Positions 9,976 to 18,951 of a stretch of DNA of 64,000 nucleotides are shown here, piece by piece (position 1 is the first letter of the stretch; each line of letters opens with the position of its first letter). Made by a program: the position numbers and the translations under genes. The stretch is from Ruficoccus sp. ZRK36 (GTDB taxonomy: Bacteria; Verrucomicrobiota; Verrucomicrobiia; Opitutales; Cerasicoccaceae): positions 1,131,501-1,195,500 of the forward strand of contig NZ_CP080649.1 of the NCBI RefSeq assembly GCF_019603315.1. The letters are read 5' to 3'. Below the pieces are notes generated by a model. The model did not search any database, was not told the DNA's origin, and worked only from the letters and a program-made list of their open reading frames with translations.

Positions 9976-9981
9976 CCCACC

Positions 9982-10419
9982 ATGTCCAAGAGAAAACGCG
10001 TCAACGCCCTCGCCGAAGAGGACAAGACAGACCTCACGCCGATGATCGACGTGGTGTTCCTGCTGCTTGCCTTCTTCATGGTGACGACGAACTTCCAGGA
10101 AGAGGCAGACCTCGGCCTGAAGCTCCCCGCTAACCTGCCTCCGCCCAAAAACGTGGAGCTGCCCAACGAGCACGTGGTGGATATCGAGCCCAGCGGCGAT
10201 GTCTTCCTCAACGGGGCGCCGATGGACAACGTCAACAGCCGGACGATGCCCGAGTTGGTCAGTACCCTTAAGCGCCTCAAAGCCTCGGCAGACCGTGGTG
10301 ACATCCGTACATCTGTCACCATCGTAGCCTCCCCGGCGTCGCTGCACCAGCGCTCGATCGACGTGCTCAATGCCTGCGCCTCCGCGCAGATTAAATTCGT
10401 ATCTTTTTCCGCTGAGTAA
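9982..10419 (+). CDS. ExbD/TolR-family biopolymer transport protein (second copy)
   Basis: 145 aa. Same layout as the preceding gene: basic N-terminus, membrane helix with LTPMIDVVFLLLAFFMVTT and a periplasmic domain. The soluble domain differs clearly from the first copy (longer acidic/proline segment LPANLPPPKNVELP, about 45-60), so this is not a recent duplication. The stop lies 21 bases before the TonB-like gene. Confidence 0.94.
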   Translation: MSKRKRVNALAEEDKTDLTPMIDVVFLLLAFFMVTTNFQEEADLGLKLPANLPPPKNVELPNEHVVDIEPSGDVFLNGAPMDNVNSRTMPELVSTLKRLKASADRGDIRTSVTIVASPASLHQRSIDVLNACASAQIKFVSFSAE

Positions 10420-10440
10420 TTCGCACCCCCAGCCCTCCCC

Positions 10441-11721
10441 ATGAGCAAGAAACGCAAGGTTAACCTGCCCCTGATCGAGGTGATCGCGATCAGCCTGATT
10501 GTGCATCTGGTTGCCATCATCGGCCTGGGCGGTTACACGATTTACACCGCTCTCGTCCCTGAAGACCCGGACATGGAGGCTCCGCCCCCACCGGAGAGAA
10601 TCGAGCCCAACAAGCTCCAGCAGCAGGTGCGTATCCAGCAGCAGCAGAAGCGCAGCTCGCGTCCGGTGCAGAAGATCAGCGTCACGAACGCCTCTTCGGT
10701 TAATCTGCCGGACCTCAGCGTTGATATGCCCACCGTGAATACGACGGTCGCCGTCGGCGGTAACTATGGTGCCGGTCGTCTGGACGATGACTTCGGCGGT
10801 GGCGGGATCGACTTCAGTAAGTCGGCGGTCGACTTCTTCGGGATTAAGTCCACGGGTGAGCGCGTGACCTTTATCGTCGACGCCTCCAAGTACATGCTGG
10901 AGGACAAGAAGGGCGGTCTCCCGGCCTACAACATCATCAAGGAGGAAATCTCCAATATGGTGGACAAGCTTTCCTCGGGTACGCTTTTCAATGTCATGTT
11001 CTATGACGGGGGTAAGCTGCAGGCCTACTCGACTAAACTGCTTCCGGCCACCCGCCAGAACAAGGAATTGTTCAAGGAGTGGATCAAGCCCATCAACAAA
11101 GACATCGGCAGTGTCGGTAAGCTGAGCACCAACCTCAGCATCGAGAATAAGGATATCCAGCCGATGACCGACAAGGCCAGCAACTGGGTCAAGGCCCTGC
11201 AGGTCGCGATGGAGCAGGGCAGTGACACGATCAATATCATCGTTGCGGCCTGGCAGTTCCATGGTCGTGGACTCCAGGGCGAAGAGCTTGAGCGCTGGTA
11301 CCGGAGTGTTGATTGGGGCGAAGAGCAGCAAAAAGCCTGGGACGATAGCGTGAAAAAGGCTGAAGCGTGGCTGAAGGCCGAAAACGAAAAGCGCCGCAAG
11401 GCCAGCAAGCCGGAGCGTGTCGTGACCTGGATTGGCTCCATCGTAGCCGAGCTTTTCCCAAAGGTCCGAAGAAAACCTGCTCCCTCCTTTGATGTCGATG
11501 AAGTGGACAAGTTTATCTCCAATGTCCAACGCCAGCTCTACCGTGGACGGGATGAGCGCCCGCCGCCCATCAATGTGGTGCTGTTCCTCGGCTCTGATGA
11601 AAACGAAAGTAAGAACAGCAGCGTGAAGGCGTTTGAAGACCTGGCCAAGTCCAACCGCGGCAAGTTCAGTATCCTCAAGGGGATGCAGGCCCTGAAAAAC
11701 GTCACCGGACGCAGTAGTTAG
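10441..11721 (+). CDS. TonB-like anchored protein with a degenerate VWA-type domain
   Basis: 426 aa. N-terminus like TonB/TolA: basic start, one membrane helix (about 13-37), then a proline patch (PPPPERIEP) and a Gln/Arg-rich linker with likely coiled coil. From about 135 a domain begins with GERVTFIVDASKYML, which resembles the first strand and MIDAS loop of von Willebrand A domains (usual DxSxS), but the second MIDAS serine is replaced (DASKY). A matching end strand (PINVVLFLGSDENES) is near 375-390. No TonB C-terminal domain is seen. It is the last gene of the operon and is followed by a terminator; likely the moving arm or envelope partner of the ExbBD motor. Function is inferred. Confidence 0.8.
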   Translation: MSKKRKVNLPLIEVIAISLIVHLVAIIGLGGYTIYTALVPEDPDMEAPPPPERIEPNKLQQQVRIQQQQKRSSRPVQKISVTNASSVNLPDLSVDMPTVNTTVAVGGNYGAGRLDDDFGGGGIDFSKSAVDFFGIKSTGERVTFIVDASKYMLEDKKGGLPAYNIIKEEISNMVDKLSSGTLFNVMFYDGGKLQAYSTKLLPATRQNKELFKEWIKPINKDIGSVGKLSTNLSIENKDIQPMTDKASNWVKALQVAMEQGSDTINIIVAAWQFHGRGLQGEELERWYRSVDWGEEQQKAWDDSVKKAEAWLKAENEKRRKASKPERVVTWIGSIVAELFPKVRRKPAPSFDVDEVDKFISNVQRQLYRGRDERPPPINVVLFLGSDENESKNSSVKAFEDLAKSNRGKFSILKGMQALKNVTGRSS

Positions 11722-11756
11722 TCCTCATCTGCTTTGTAAATCGCAGTTTTTACCTA

Positions 11757-11784
11757 AGACGCCATGCAAGTGGCGTCTTTTTTT
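11757..11784 (+). terminator. Rho-independent terminator of the ExbBD operon
   Basis: 8-bp perfect stem (11757-11764 with 11771-11778), loop of six, followed by a run of T to 11784. It lies 36 bases after the stop of the VWA-like gene. Confidence 0.9.
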
Positions 11785-11991
11785 ATGCCCCGCATCGGCT
11801 CTTTCGCGTCTTTCGCGGCCAGCGTCAGGAGAAGGGGCGAGAGGGGATACGCAGATCCTGCAGGCCGCCGTGTGGTCCTGTACGGCTGGCCTAGTACCCC
11901 GTTATTTCATGGTGGCCTTATCCGGTCTTCAGGCCGGAGCGGGATTGATAGCGAGTGCCCGGCGAAGAGCCTCTTTTAGGGAGACGGGGGA

Positions 11992-13251
11992 CTACTTCTT
12001 GGTCGATTCCGCGCTGGCAGTAGCTATCTCCAGCGTGCCGACGGGCAGGCTGCGCTCCTCATCCCCGCGCAGGCTGACGGCCTCGAGGCTGTAGGTCTGC
12101 AGCGGGGGAAGACCGGGCTCCTTCGGCTCGATCTGCCACAGAGCGTTGTAGCTGCTCTCGGTTTCCGTGTCTTCGCCGCCAAGTGCCTCGGCAAAAAAGT
12201 CGTAGTCGCTCATCTGGATGCCGTTGCTGGCGCATAGGTGCTTCATCAACAGTCTGCACTGGCGGGCACGGTAGCTGTTTGCATCCCCTTGATAGCGTAT
12301 GCCAAAGCTGTAGGAGGCTCCACTTGACTGCAGGCGAGTGATAAAGCCGGTTTCATCACTGACGGTGATGGTGAGCGGCTCTGAGGGGCGGGCCTTGATT
12401 GCTTCGGTCTTGTCTGTCGTATCCTGAGCCAACAGCGTTTCCAGATCACTGTTCGTCGTGAATAGAAATAGCTGAGTGTCAATGAGCTTCAGGGTGGACG
12501 CATCAACCGTGCGCAGGAGCATCCAGCACTCAAGCTGGTCGGCAGAAGGCAGCACCTGCACGTAGATCAGGGCGGTGGGGAAGGCCTTGAGCATTTGCTC
12601 CCTGTTCGGGAACTGAATCGCCGGGCCGCCGTCGATTTGGAGGTAGCTGAAGTCGCGGGTCGGCGTCGAGACGAAGCTGAAACGGTTGCCGTCCTTGGTG
12701 CGGATCTGCTCTTCAATCAGGGTGCGCAGAGGCGGCAGCTCCTTGAGGCCGTCTTCCTGGCTCGACCATGCGCCGAGCAGCTGGATACGCTTGTAGCCTT
12801 GCTCCCAGAGTTGGGCGACGAGCCCCTGCACAGTTTCGCCGAGCGAGTCCTTGGAAAACTCTACGGGCTCAAACTCCTGGGTGAGGTGCGTTGCTTCGAC
12901 AGGGGCCGGACCTTGAGAGGCCTTTTCGCGCAGGCTATCCAGTATTGTGTCTGCCTCGGCGACCTTCGCCTTACCGTCTTCGATCATGCGCTTACCGGAT
13001 TCAACGTCGCGTTTGATGTCTTCAGCATCGCGCAGGGCCGTTGCTTTGCGTTGGGTCAGCCGGGTACCGCTATCGATGAGCGAAAGTCCCTGCTTCTTGA
13101 GGTCCATGGCACGTTCCCAGGCCAGGACATCAGAAGTCCCGAGCTTGCTGACGACCTGCTCGTCGGTCAGGCCGGTATCGTTACCAAAGGCAGCAGTTTC
13201 AAAACTGAGGGTGAGGATTGCTAGCAGCAACAGGAGGGGGAGTCGGGGCAT
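11992..13251 (-). CDS. Secreted protein of unknown function with a coiled-coil segment
   Basis: 419 aa with a clear signal peptide (LPLLLLLAILTLSFETAAFG). Residues about 45-110 are charged and helical (QRKATALRDAEDIKRDVESGKRM in part), likely a coiled coil; the remainder looks globular and mixed alpha/beta. No known motif recognised. It stands alone between the convergent end of the ExbBD operon and the divergent sufT gene. The ORF is intact and has strong codon structure, so it is probably real. Confidence 0.75.
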   Translation of the reverse strand: MPRLPLLLLLAILTLSFETAAFGNDTGLTDEQVVSKLGTSDVLAWERAMDLKKQGLSLIDSGTRLTQRKATALRDAEDIKRDVESGKRMIEDGKAKVAEADTILDSLREKASQGPAPVEATHLTQEFEPVEFSKDSLGETVQGLVAQLWEQGYKRIQLLGAWSSQEDGLKELPPLRTLIEEQIRTKDGNRFSFVSTPTRDFSYLQIDGGPAIQFPNREQMLKAFPTALIYVQVLPSADQLECWMLLRTVDASTLKLIDTQLFLFTTNSDLETLLAQDTTDKTEAIKARPSEPLTITVSDETGFITRLQSSGASYSFGIRYQGDANSYRARQCRLLMKHLCASNGIQMSDYDFFAEALGGEDTETESSYNALWQIEPKEPGLPPLQTYSLEAVSLRGDEERSLPVGTLEIATASAESTKK

Positions 13252-13435
13252 AGCGTTACGCTTGGACAGCTAGTTGGCGTTACAAAAAAGGATTAAATAA
13301 GGCGAGATGGCGTAATCGGCAAGGTCGAACATGGCCTTGTGCCGGTGAAAGGACTCGATATCACTTTGCAGGGGTGATTGCAAACGAACCGGGGGTGTCG
13401 GTTGACTTTTTGCGAACGATTAACAATTAAAGGGT

Positions 13436-14002
13436 ATGCTTGATGAGACCATATACCTCGAGCGGGACTGTCCCGCCACGCTTATTCCCGCCGGGGACGT
13501 GATCACGCTGGCCAAAGAAAGCCCCGTTTCCGTGAACCAGGCCCTCGGGGGCAGCGTCACGGTGACAACCCCGCAAGGCCTTTTCCGCATCGACCGCGAG
13601 AATTGGGAAGCACTGGGAGCCGAGGCTGCCGCAGCGCTTGAGCAGGAGTTTCAGGCCCAGGAAAGTGCCCGCCCGGACATGGATGGACCTTTCAGCGAAG
13701 AGCAGGTCTGGTATGTGCTCAAGTCCTGCTACGACCCCGAGATCCCCGTCAATATCGTGGATCTGGGCCTTATCTACAGCCTGGAGACCCGACCGGCCGA
13801 TGGCGGTAAGCACGAGGTCGATGTCCAGATGACCCTCACCGCGCAGGGCTGCGGTATGGGGCCGACCATTGCTGCTGACGCCAAGGAGCGGATCGAGGCC
13901 CTGCCGGGAGTCGACTTTGCCAACGTCCAGATCGTCTGGGATCCACCCTGGAACCCGCGCATGATCTCCGACGAGGGTAAGAAGAAGCTCGGCCTCGTCT
14001 GA
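13436..14002 (+). CDS. sufT: Fe-S cluster assembly factor SufT (MIP18/DUF59 family)
   Basis: 188 aa. N-terminal part (1-75) is the SufT-specific extension (LERDCPATLIPAGDVITL, then a GGSVTV strand); residues about 90-180 are the MIP18/DUF59 domain with CYDPEIPVNIVDLGLIY, the conserved GCGMGP (reactive Cys of the family) and the ending WDPPWNPRMISDEG. SufT proteins help mature Fe-S proteins. The gene is not next to other suf genes here; an A-type carrier gene lies at 26954. TTGACT at 13402 could be a -35 box; there is no good Shine-Dalgarno sequence before this ATG. Confidence 0.93.
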   Translation: MLDETIYLERDCPATLIPAGDVITLAKESPVSVNQALGGSVTVTTPQGLFRIDRENWEALGAEAAAALEQEFQAQESARPDMDGPFSEEQVWYVLKSCYDPEIPVNIVDLGLIYSLETRPADGGKHEVDVQMTLTAQGCGMGPTIAADAKERIEALPGVDFANVQIVWDPPWNPRMISDEGKKKLGLV

Positions 14003-14018
14003 TTCTGCTATCCACGCC

Positions 14019-14612
14019 ATGAAAAAGCTGGGCCTCCCGCTTATTGTTGCGCTGATTCCGGCGCTGGCGATCTTGGTGTGTACGATTACCTTCTCTGTCG
14101 TGCAGGTGAAGGATTTCGTCGATGAGCTGACGAGTCTGGAAGGCGTTTCCGTCTTTCCCGGGGAGTATACCTTTAACTGCCCAACGGCAGAGCCTCAGGT
14201 TATCTGGCTCTATGAAAGCATCCTCTACGAGGGACGACAGTACACCACGGACAGACTGCCCGAGGGAACAACCCTGAAGGTCTGGTCGGTCGATGGGCGA
14301 GAGGATGTAGAAGTCACAAATCCAGATGGAAGCATGACGAAAAATAGCGGTAGCATGTCAGCCAGGGTCATCGCCAGGTTTACGCCGCCACACCCGGGCG
14401 ACTATGTGCTCAGCGTCAGCGGAGCCTCGAAAAGTTTTATCCTGCAGGTCGGGCCTGACGATTTCATGGACACGCTGATGAAGATCTTCACAGCCGTTTT
14501 TGTACTGCTGGGAGGTCTTGTCGGGGCTGCCGGTGTCTTTGTCGCTGTTTTCTTTATCCTTCGAGCACGTATCTCAAAAAAAGCCGGACCACCGCCGCTA
14601 ACGCGTGCCTGA
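14019..14612 (+). CDS. Membrane protein of unknown function, two helices around a beta-rich domain
   Basis: 197 aa: N-terminal membrane helix (about 4-27), an extracytoplasmic mostly beta domain (28-150) and a second helix (about 160-187) followed by a short basic tail. Starts 17 bases after sufT, so probably cotranscribed with it. A similar two-helix design recurs in small proteins of this phylum, but I do not recognise a named family. Confidence 0.7.
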   Translation: MKKLGLPLIVALIPALAILVCTITFSVVQVKDFVDELTSLEGVSVFPGEYTFNCPTAEPQVIWLYESILYEGRQYTTDRLPEGTTLKVWSVDGREDVEVTNPDGSMTKNSGSMSARVIARFTPPHPGDYVLSVSGASKSFILQVGPDDFMDTLMKIFTAVFVLLGGLVGAAGVFVAVFFILRARISKKAGPPPLTRA

Positions 14613-14621
14613 GTCCTTTGG

Positions 14622-15734
14622 CTACAGGGAGCAGCCTTGCTCCGGTTCGGGGGGGGCGGCCTCGTGGTTGGGGCGGGCGATCACGCCCGCGTAGGGCTCC
14701 TCCGCGTAGGGGCGCTCGGCGGCCCCGTCATTGACGAGGTGCTCATCACAGACGGTAAACAGCTCATCGGGGGTCTGGGCGCGGCGCATGGCCTTGAGGA
14801 AGCGGCTCTCGGGGTCCACGCTCTGCCCCACGAAGTTGAGGAACTTCTTCATATAGGCGATGTGGCGCTTTGTGGGGCTGCCGGGGCGCAGGGTCGCGGC
14901 CCAGAGCTTGTCGATGTAGGTGCGCACATCGCCCAGAGTCGGGCGGAAATATTTTTGTCCGGCAGCGGCTTCGCGCCACTGGCGGAACAGCCACGGGTTA
15001 CGGATGGCCGAGCGCCCCATCATAATCCCGGCGGCGCCAGTCGCTGCGAGGACGGCCCGGGCCTTCGGGACGGAGGTGATGTTGCCGTTGGCCAGTACCG
15101 GGCATTTAACGGCCTGCACAGCCTGCTGGATGAAGTCGTAGTGGACCTCCCCCCGGTACATTTCCTTCACGGTGCGTCCGTGTACGCTGAGCAGGTCGAT
15201 GCCATGCTTGTTGATCAGTCCAAGCAACTCCTCGTAGTGCTCGGTCGAGTCGAAGCCGATCCGCATTTTGACGGTAAAGCGTCCGGGGCAGGCCTCGCGA
15301 AGTGTGCCCAGCAGGCGGTTGACATGGTCAGGGTCGCGCAGCAGCCCGCCGCCGACGTTCTTTTTGTACACCTTGGGGGCCGGGCAGCCGAGGTTGAGGT
15401 CCACGCCCGCGATGGGGTAGGCCTGCAGCTCGCGGGCCGTGCGGGCCATCGACTCCAGATGCTCGCCGATCAACTGCGCGAAAACCGGTCGCCCCGAGGG
15501 ATTCTCGGTTATGGAGGAGAGGATGTACGGGATGAGCCGCGAGTGCTCATAGACCCGGAAGTATTCGGTAAAGAAATAGTCCGGTGCGCCCAGCTCCGAG
15601 ACCACGCGCATAAAGGGCAGGGTGGTGACATCCTGCATCGGGGCCAGCGCGCTGGGCGGCTGGCCGGGGATGAGCGTTTCGGGTAGCGGTTGCACGGGTG
15701 GTCTTGTTGAGTAAACCGCCCAAGAAACCCCCAT
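14622..15734 (-). CDS. tRNA-dihydrouridine synthase
   Basis: FMN enzyme that reduces uridines in the D-loop of tRNA. 370 aa, TIM-barrel. Motifs in order: LAPMQDVTTLPFMRV (FMN-binding N-terminus), VDLNLGCPAPKVYKKNVGGGLLRDP with the catalytic cysteine (LNLGCP), KMRIGFD, LLSVHGRTVKEMYRG, VLANGNITS and GIMMGRSAIRNPW. A C-terminal helical domain follows (about 250-350). The ATG at 15734 gives a 30-aa leader before the barrel; a later start is possible. The Dus subclass (A, B or C) cannot be settled by eye. Confidence 0.93.
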   Translation of the reverse strand: MGVSWAVYSTRPPVQPLPETLIPGQPPSALAPMQDVTTLPFMRVVSELGAPDYFFTEYFRVYEHSRLIPYILSSITENPSGRPVFAQLIGEHLESMARTARELQAYPIAGVDLNLGCPAPKVYKKNVGGGLLRDPDHVNRLLGTLREACPGRFTVKMRIGFDSTEHYEELLGLINKHGIDLLSVHGRTVKEMYRGEVHYDFIQQAVQAVKCPVLANGNITSVPKARAVLAATGAAGIMMGRSAIRNPWLFRQWREAAAGQKYFRPTLGDVRTYIDKLWAATLRPGSPTKRHIAYMKKFLNFVGQSVDPESRFLKAMRRAQTPDELFTVCDEHLVNDGAAERPYAEEPYAGVIARPNHEAAPPEPEQGCSL

Positions 15735-15787
15735 TCGCCCCCGCCTGCAACGCTAAGTTGCGCTTTTGCGGGTATGTCTGCTTTGGC

Positions 15788-16285
15788 TTAGAACGTCTGC
15801 CCGTAGAGGCGTTTGACCGAGTCGCGGGAGAGCACGACGATGGTGAAAATTCCGAGAATAGTACCAAGTGGAACGGAGGTGCAAAGCAGGCAGGCTACGA
15901 CAAAACTGAATATGTAGTGGCGATGTTGCCTTAGAAAGCGCCCGGATATGATGATCCCGACGCCGATGGCCACGTTGAATAACAGGCCCACAACTATAAG
16001 TGTCGCAAAAAATCCACCAAAGATAGTCGGAAGAATAGCGAGTATAGCAGGATCGCCGCTCCCGGGAGGCATATTGCGTGCCGCTTCGTCCACGGCAATG
16101 GCTACACCGCCTGCCAGCAGGGCTGAGCCGGAAAGGATAAACAGCAGTGGCAGGCAGGAGATCAGGATGAATAAGATCCCGGCGACGATATGCACGGTAG
16201 CCAGCGTATCGAGGTGGCTGCGGTCTGCGTGGTTAGCCGAAGTAGAGGCAGAGCCGTATAAAGGTGGAGGAGGGCGGTTAGTCAT
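15788..16285 (-). CDS. Small integral membrane protein, unknown function
   Basis: 165 aa. Four hydrophobic segments (about 25-55, 82-110, 120-138, 140-158) after a polar N-terminus rich in Pro, Ser and His. No catalytic motif. It may be a tail of a domain seen in many environmental bacteria (IspA/DUF-type small membrane proteins), but no family is assigned. It is 53 bases upstream of the Dus gene on the same strand. Confidence 0.6.
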   Translation of the reverse strand: MTNRPPPPLYGSASTSANHADRSHLDTLATVHIVAGILFILISCLPLLFILSGSALLAGGVAIAVDEAARNMPPGSGDPAILAILPTIFGGFFATLIVVGLLFNVAIGVGIIISGRFLRQHRHYIFSFVVACLLCTSVPLGTILGIFTIVVLSRDSVKRLYGQTF

Positions 16286-16386
16286 AGCGGCTTGGGCACA
16301 CCATGATACGCCTTGAGGACAATGTCACGCAGTAAGCCTGGGTTGCTCCCGCTGGGCCGCGAGACGACGTTACAGGAGGCTGCTCC

Positions 16387-16830
16387 TCAGTTCTGCTGCT
16401 TGAGGATGCGCTCGAGGATCTCGGTCATGTCCTCGACAGCGTCGAGCACCTTGCGGGCGGCGAAGATCGGCTGCTTGGCCTGGAGGGCGAGCACCATCGA
16501 GTCGCTGGGGCGGGCATCGACTTCCAGTACCTTTTTACCCAGCTCGTTCTCCATCGACAGGATGAGCCGTGCGAAAAAGGTGCCGTCGTCCACGTCATTG
16601 ATGATGACGCGGCGCAGGGTCACCCCCAGCCCGGTGAAGATACTCGTCATGAGGTCGTGGGTGAGCGGACGCTCCTTTTTGACGTTGTTGATCGTCATGG
16701 AGATGGCGTTGCCGATGCTTTGGTCGACGTAAATGACAAAGGTTTTTTCCGGGCAGCCGAGGAATATCGCGCAGCCGTTGGAGGTCGGCATGACGCCCTT
16801 GATTGTTACTTCCACCACATCGGTGCTCAT
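16387..16830 (-). CDS. Bifunctional nuclease (BFN/DUF151) domain protein
   Basis: 147 aa from the ATG at 16830 (a TTG three codons upstream is the alternative). The BFN signature is clear: IFLGCPEKTFVIYVDQSIG, RPLTHDLMTSIFTGLG and the LEVDARPSDSMVLALQ segment with conserved Asp and Arg. Plant and Thermotoga relatives have reported DNase/RNase activity; the bacterial role is not well known. It is divergent from aroK, separated by 133 bases. Confidence 0.9.
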   Translation of the reverse strand: MSTDVVEVTIKGVMPTSNGCAIFLGCPEKTFVIYVDQSIGNAISMTINNVKKERPLTHDLMTSIFTGLGVTLRRVIINDVDDGTFFARLILSMENELGKKVLEVDARPSDSMVLALQAKQPIFAARKVLDAVEDMTEILERILKQQN

Positions 16831-16963
16831 AAGTGCCAATGTCGCAGATAAACCCTATCCTCGCAAGTGCTTTTAGGGAATCGTCGGCGGCGCGCAGGCC
16901 GTTTTTTACGAGGGGCGTATTTTTTGTTCGTCGGATCAGGCAGCAGGCATTGAATGGTGGCAG

Positions 16964-17503
16964 ATGAGCCGCCCAGCGAAGACTCCGCGCCCAAACCTGT
17001 ATCTGGTGGGCTTTATGGGTACCGGCAAGACCACGGTCGGCCGGGCGCTCGCGCGGCGTCTGCGCTTAAAGTTCATCGACTCGGATCACGTGATCGAGGA
17101 GCAGGCCGGTAAGCCTATCCCGCAGATCTTTGCCGAGGAAGGGGAGGCCCACTTTCGGGCGCTGGAAAAGGCCTTCGTCGAGTCCGGCCACCCGGCCTGC
17201 GGCTGTATCGTGGCCTGCGGCGGGGGGCTGGTTACACAGCCGGGTATGGCCGAGGCCCTGCGCGAACGCGGGATCGTGGTCAGCCTGTTTGCCTCGCCTG
17301 CGACGATCCTCAAGCGCACCAGCTCGAACTCCAACCGCCCGCTGCTCAACGTCCCCGACCCGGAGGGCCGCATCCGCGAGCTGCTCGCTGAGCGTGAACC
17401 GGCCTACCTGCGCGCCGGGATGAGTATCTACACCGATGAGCGTCCGATGAGCGATGTCGTCAGCCACCTGGAGCGCTTCTACCGTCGCGAGGCCAGGGCC
17501 TAG
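16964..17503 (+). CDS. aroK: Shikimate kinase
   Basis: Phosphorylates shikimate at the 3-hydroxyl in the chorismate pathway. 179 aa, normal length. Walker A GFMGTGKTTVGRALA (about 17-31), the shikimate-binding Asp/Arg residues (FIDSDHVIEE and EEGEAHFRALEK), the GGG loop (VACGGGLV) and the lid region (SSNSNRPLL). Standalone gene; no aro neighbours in view. Confidence 0.94.
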   Translation: MSRPAKTPRPNLYLVGFMGTGKTTVGRALARRLRLKFIDSDHVIEEQAGKPIPQIFAEEGEAHFRALEKAFVESGHPACGCIVACGGGLVTQPGMAEALRERGIVVSLFASPATILKRTSSNSNRPLLNVPDPEGRIRELLAEREPAYLRAGMSIYTDERPMSDVVSHLERFYRREARA

Positions 17504-17553
17504 CCCTGGGTGATCGTGCTGGAGTCTTTTCTGCGGTTACGCCCCGCTTCGCT

Positions 17554-17952
17554 TTAAAAATGTGAGCCCATCAGCTCCATGAGGGGCTTGGGCGGGCGGA
17601 CGGGTTCGCCTTGCGGGTTGATAAACCCATGGCGGGACCAGCCAGTGGCCAGCAGTTCGTCGTGGCGGAGGACTTCGTAGTCGCACTGGATTTTGACGAT
17701 GGGCTTTTCCTTTACGGTGACGCGGACGATCAGCTTATCGTCGAAAAAGGCCGGGCGGCGGTAGCGGACGTTGACCTCCAGCACGGGCAGCAGAAAGCCT
17801 TCCTCCTCAAGCTGCTTGTAGGAGTAGCCGATGGTGTCGAGCATCTCCACACGGGCGACCTCGAACCAGGTCAGGTAGTTGCCGTGGTAAACGAGGCCCA
17901 TCTTGTCGGTCTCGGCGTAGCGTACGCGGATGGCGGTTTTAGTCTGAATCAT
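17554..17952 (-). CDS. Acyl-CoA thioesterase, hotdog fold (YbgC/FadM-like)
   Basis: 132 aa from the ATG at 17952; upstream open frame lacks family sequence and overlaps the next gene's leader, so this start is preferred. Motif VRYAETDKMGLVYHGNYLTWFE is the 4HBT/YbgC active-site region with the catalytic Asp in YAETDKMG and the His-Gly-Asn-Tyr. The tail PRPPKPLMELMGSHF is typical. Probably hydrolyses short-chain or aromatic acyl-CoA; no tol-pal genes adjoin it as in E. coli. Confidence 0.9.
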   Translation of the reverse strand: MIQTKTAIRVRYAETDKMGLVYHGNYLTWFEVARVEMLDTIGYSYKQLEEEGFLLPVLEVNVRYRRPAFFDDKLIVRVTVKEKPIVKIQCDYEVLRHDELLATGWSRHGFINPQGEPVRPPKPLMELMGSHF

Positions 17953-17992
17953 AGCGCTGGTCTTGCTATCGGTGTAAAGGTGGTTTAGGCGG

Positions 17993-18023
17993 TTGGGCTT
18001 GTCCGATAAAAAAACAAGCCCAA
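17993..18023. repeat. Perfect 10-bp inverted repeat between divergent genes
   Basis: Arms 17993-18002 and 18014-18023 are perfect reverse complements with an A-rich 11-base loop. It lies between the thioesterase start and the small membrane-protein start. It has no T-tract on either side, so it is more likely an operator or mRNA leader hairpin than a terminator. Confidence 0.6.
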
Positions 18024-18067
18024 CTCTCACCTCCGGGGCAAGCGCGGAAAATCTCCCGTCGTCAGAC

Positions 18068-18343
18068 ATGCCCGGCTCTGGCCGTGGTATGACCCTGCTG
18101 CGTGGGGTTCTGCACTGGCTGGGCTGGTGGGCGATTTTTACCTTTTCCTTTATCCTTTCAGGCGGGTTACTGGGCGGCATGGTCTATCTGGTCGCGGGTT
18201 TCCTCGGTAATCCCGAGCACGAGCTGAGCTACCGCCTGAGCAAGGGCTTTCTTAACGGGGCAGAGTACTTCGGCATCTGGGCCGGGGGCCTGAGCATTGT
18301 CCTGTGCTGGATCAAGGCCCATCGGGAGGGACGATTTTTATGA
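18068..18343 (+). CDS. Small membrane protein, unknown function
   Basis: 91 aa from ATG 18068 (alternatives: TTG 17993 inside the inverted repeat, or ATG 18089). Two membrane helices (about 17-45 and 67-85). The stop overlaps the next start (ATGA). It heads a compact same-strand run that ends with lptC-lptA-lptB-hprK, so it may belong to envelope biogenesis, but this is inference from position only. Confidence 0.65.
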   Translation: MPGSGRGMTLLRGVLHWLGWWAIFTFSFILSGGLLGGMVYLVAGFLGNPEHELSYRLSKGFLNGAEYFGIWAGGLSIVLCWIKAHREGRFL

Positions 18344-18951
18344 GCTTTGCGCATCGCCTAAAGATTTTTGCCGTCGGGTTTACCGTCGGGCTCGTTATTC
18401 TGTTTGTCGTGCTGAATAAACGCCAGGGGGAGCGCAAGGAGCTTACCGCACCTCCTACGGCTGAGGCTGTCCAGCGTGAGGCTGTGCCCGGCGTGCTGGA
18501 GGCCTACCGCGAGCGCCGGGTTGCCATGGACTCGAAATTCATCGCCGAGCAGCATCGTAAGCCGCTGCCCGGCAAGGCCTGGATGCGTATCCTTATCCTG
18601 CGGGGGATGGACCCCGAGCAGGTGCTGCGGATCGAGGAGTACACCCACGAGGAGAGTGGAGTGGACCTGGTGGATCGTGTGGTCGTGATGGCTCCCGACC
18701 GGGTGGAGGTCACACTCACCGCTGATGCGACCCCCTCCGAGCTGGCCCAGGCCGCACAACCCCTGGGCTGCCATCTGCTGGCGAAAACCCCGGACGGCGC
18801 AGGTGTCATCGTTGGGCTCGGGGGCAGTTCGCTGGATGACTATGCGCAGGCCGTGGAGGGCTTGCAGGCTCTGGATCAACTTGTGGCAGGCGTGCAGCCG
18901 GTTATCTATGGTGAGGCTGAGCCCTTTAAGGAAGACCAGCAGAAGGATTGA
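18340..18951 (+). CDS. Single-pass membrane protein, unknown function
   Basis: 203 aa, ATG at 18340 overlapping the previous TGA, with GGGAGGG at 18325 as ribosome binding site. N-terminal membrane helix (about 7-26), a charged helical linker and a small alpha/beta domain (about 70-190). The last part (VEVTLTADATPSELAQAAQ, then a GAGVIVGLGG segment) resembles an inhibitor/propeptide-like ferredoxin fold seen before subtilisin domains, but no protease domain is present. Function unknown. Confidence 0.75.
   Translation: MSFAHRLKIFAVGFTVGLVILFVVLNKRQGERKELTAPPTAEAVQREAVPGVLEAYRERRVAMDSKFIAEQHRKPLPGKAWMRILILRGMDPEQVLRIEEYTHEESGVDLVDRVVVMAPDRVEVTLTADATPSELAQAAQPLGCHLLAKTPDGAGVIVGLGGSSLDDYAQAVEGLQALDQLVAGVQPVIYGEAEPFKEDQQKD

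Noticed and set aside
8348-11529. Long minus-strand open frames opposite exbB-exbD
   Set aside because: Opposite strand of clear ExbB, ExbD and VWA-like genes; no recognisable motifs.
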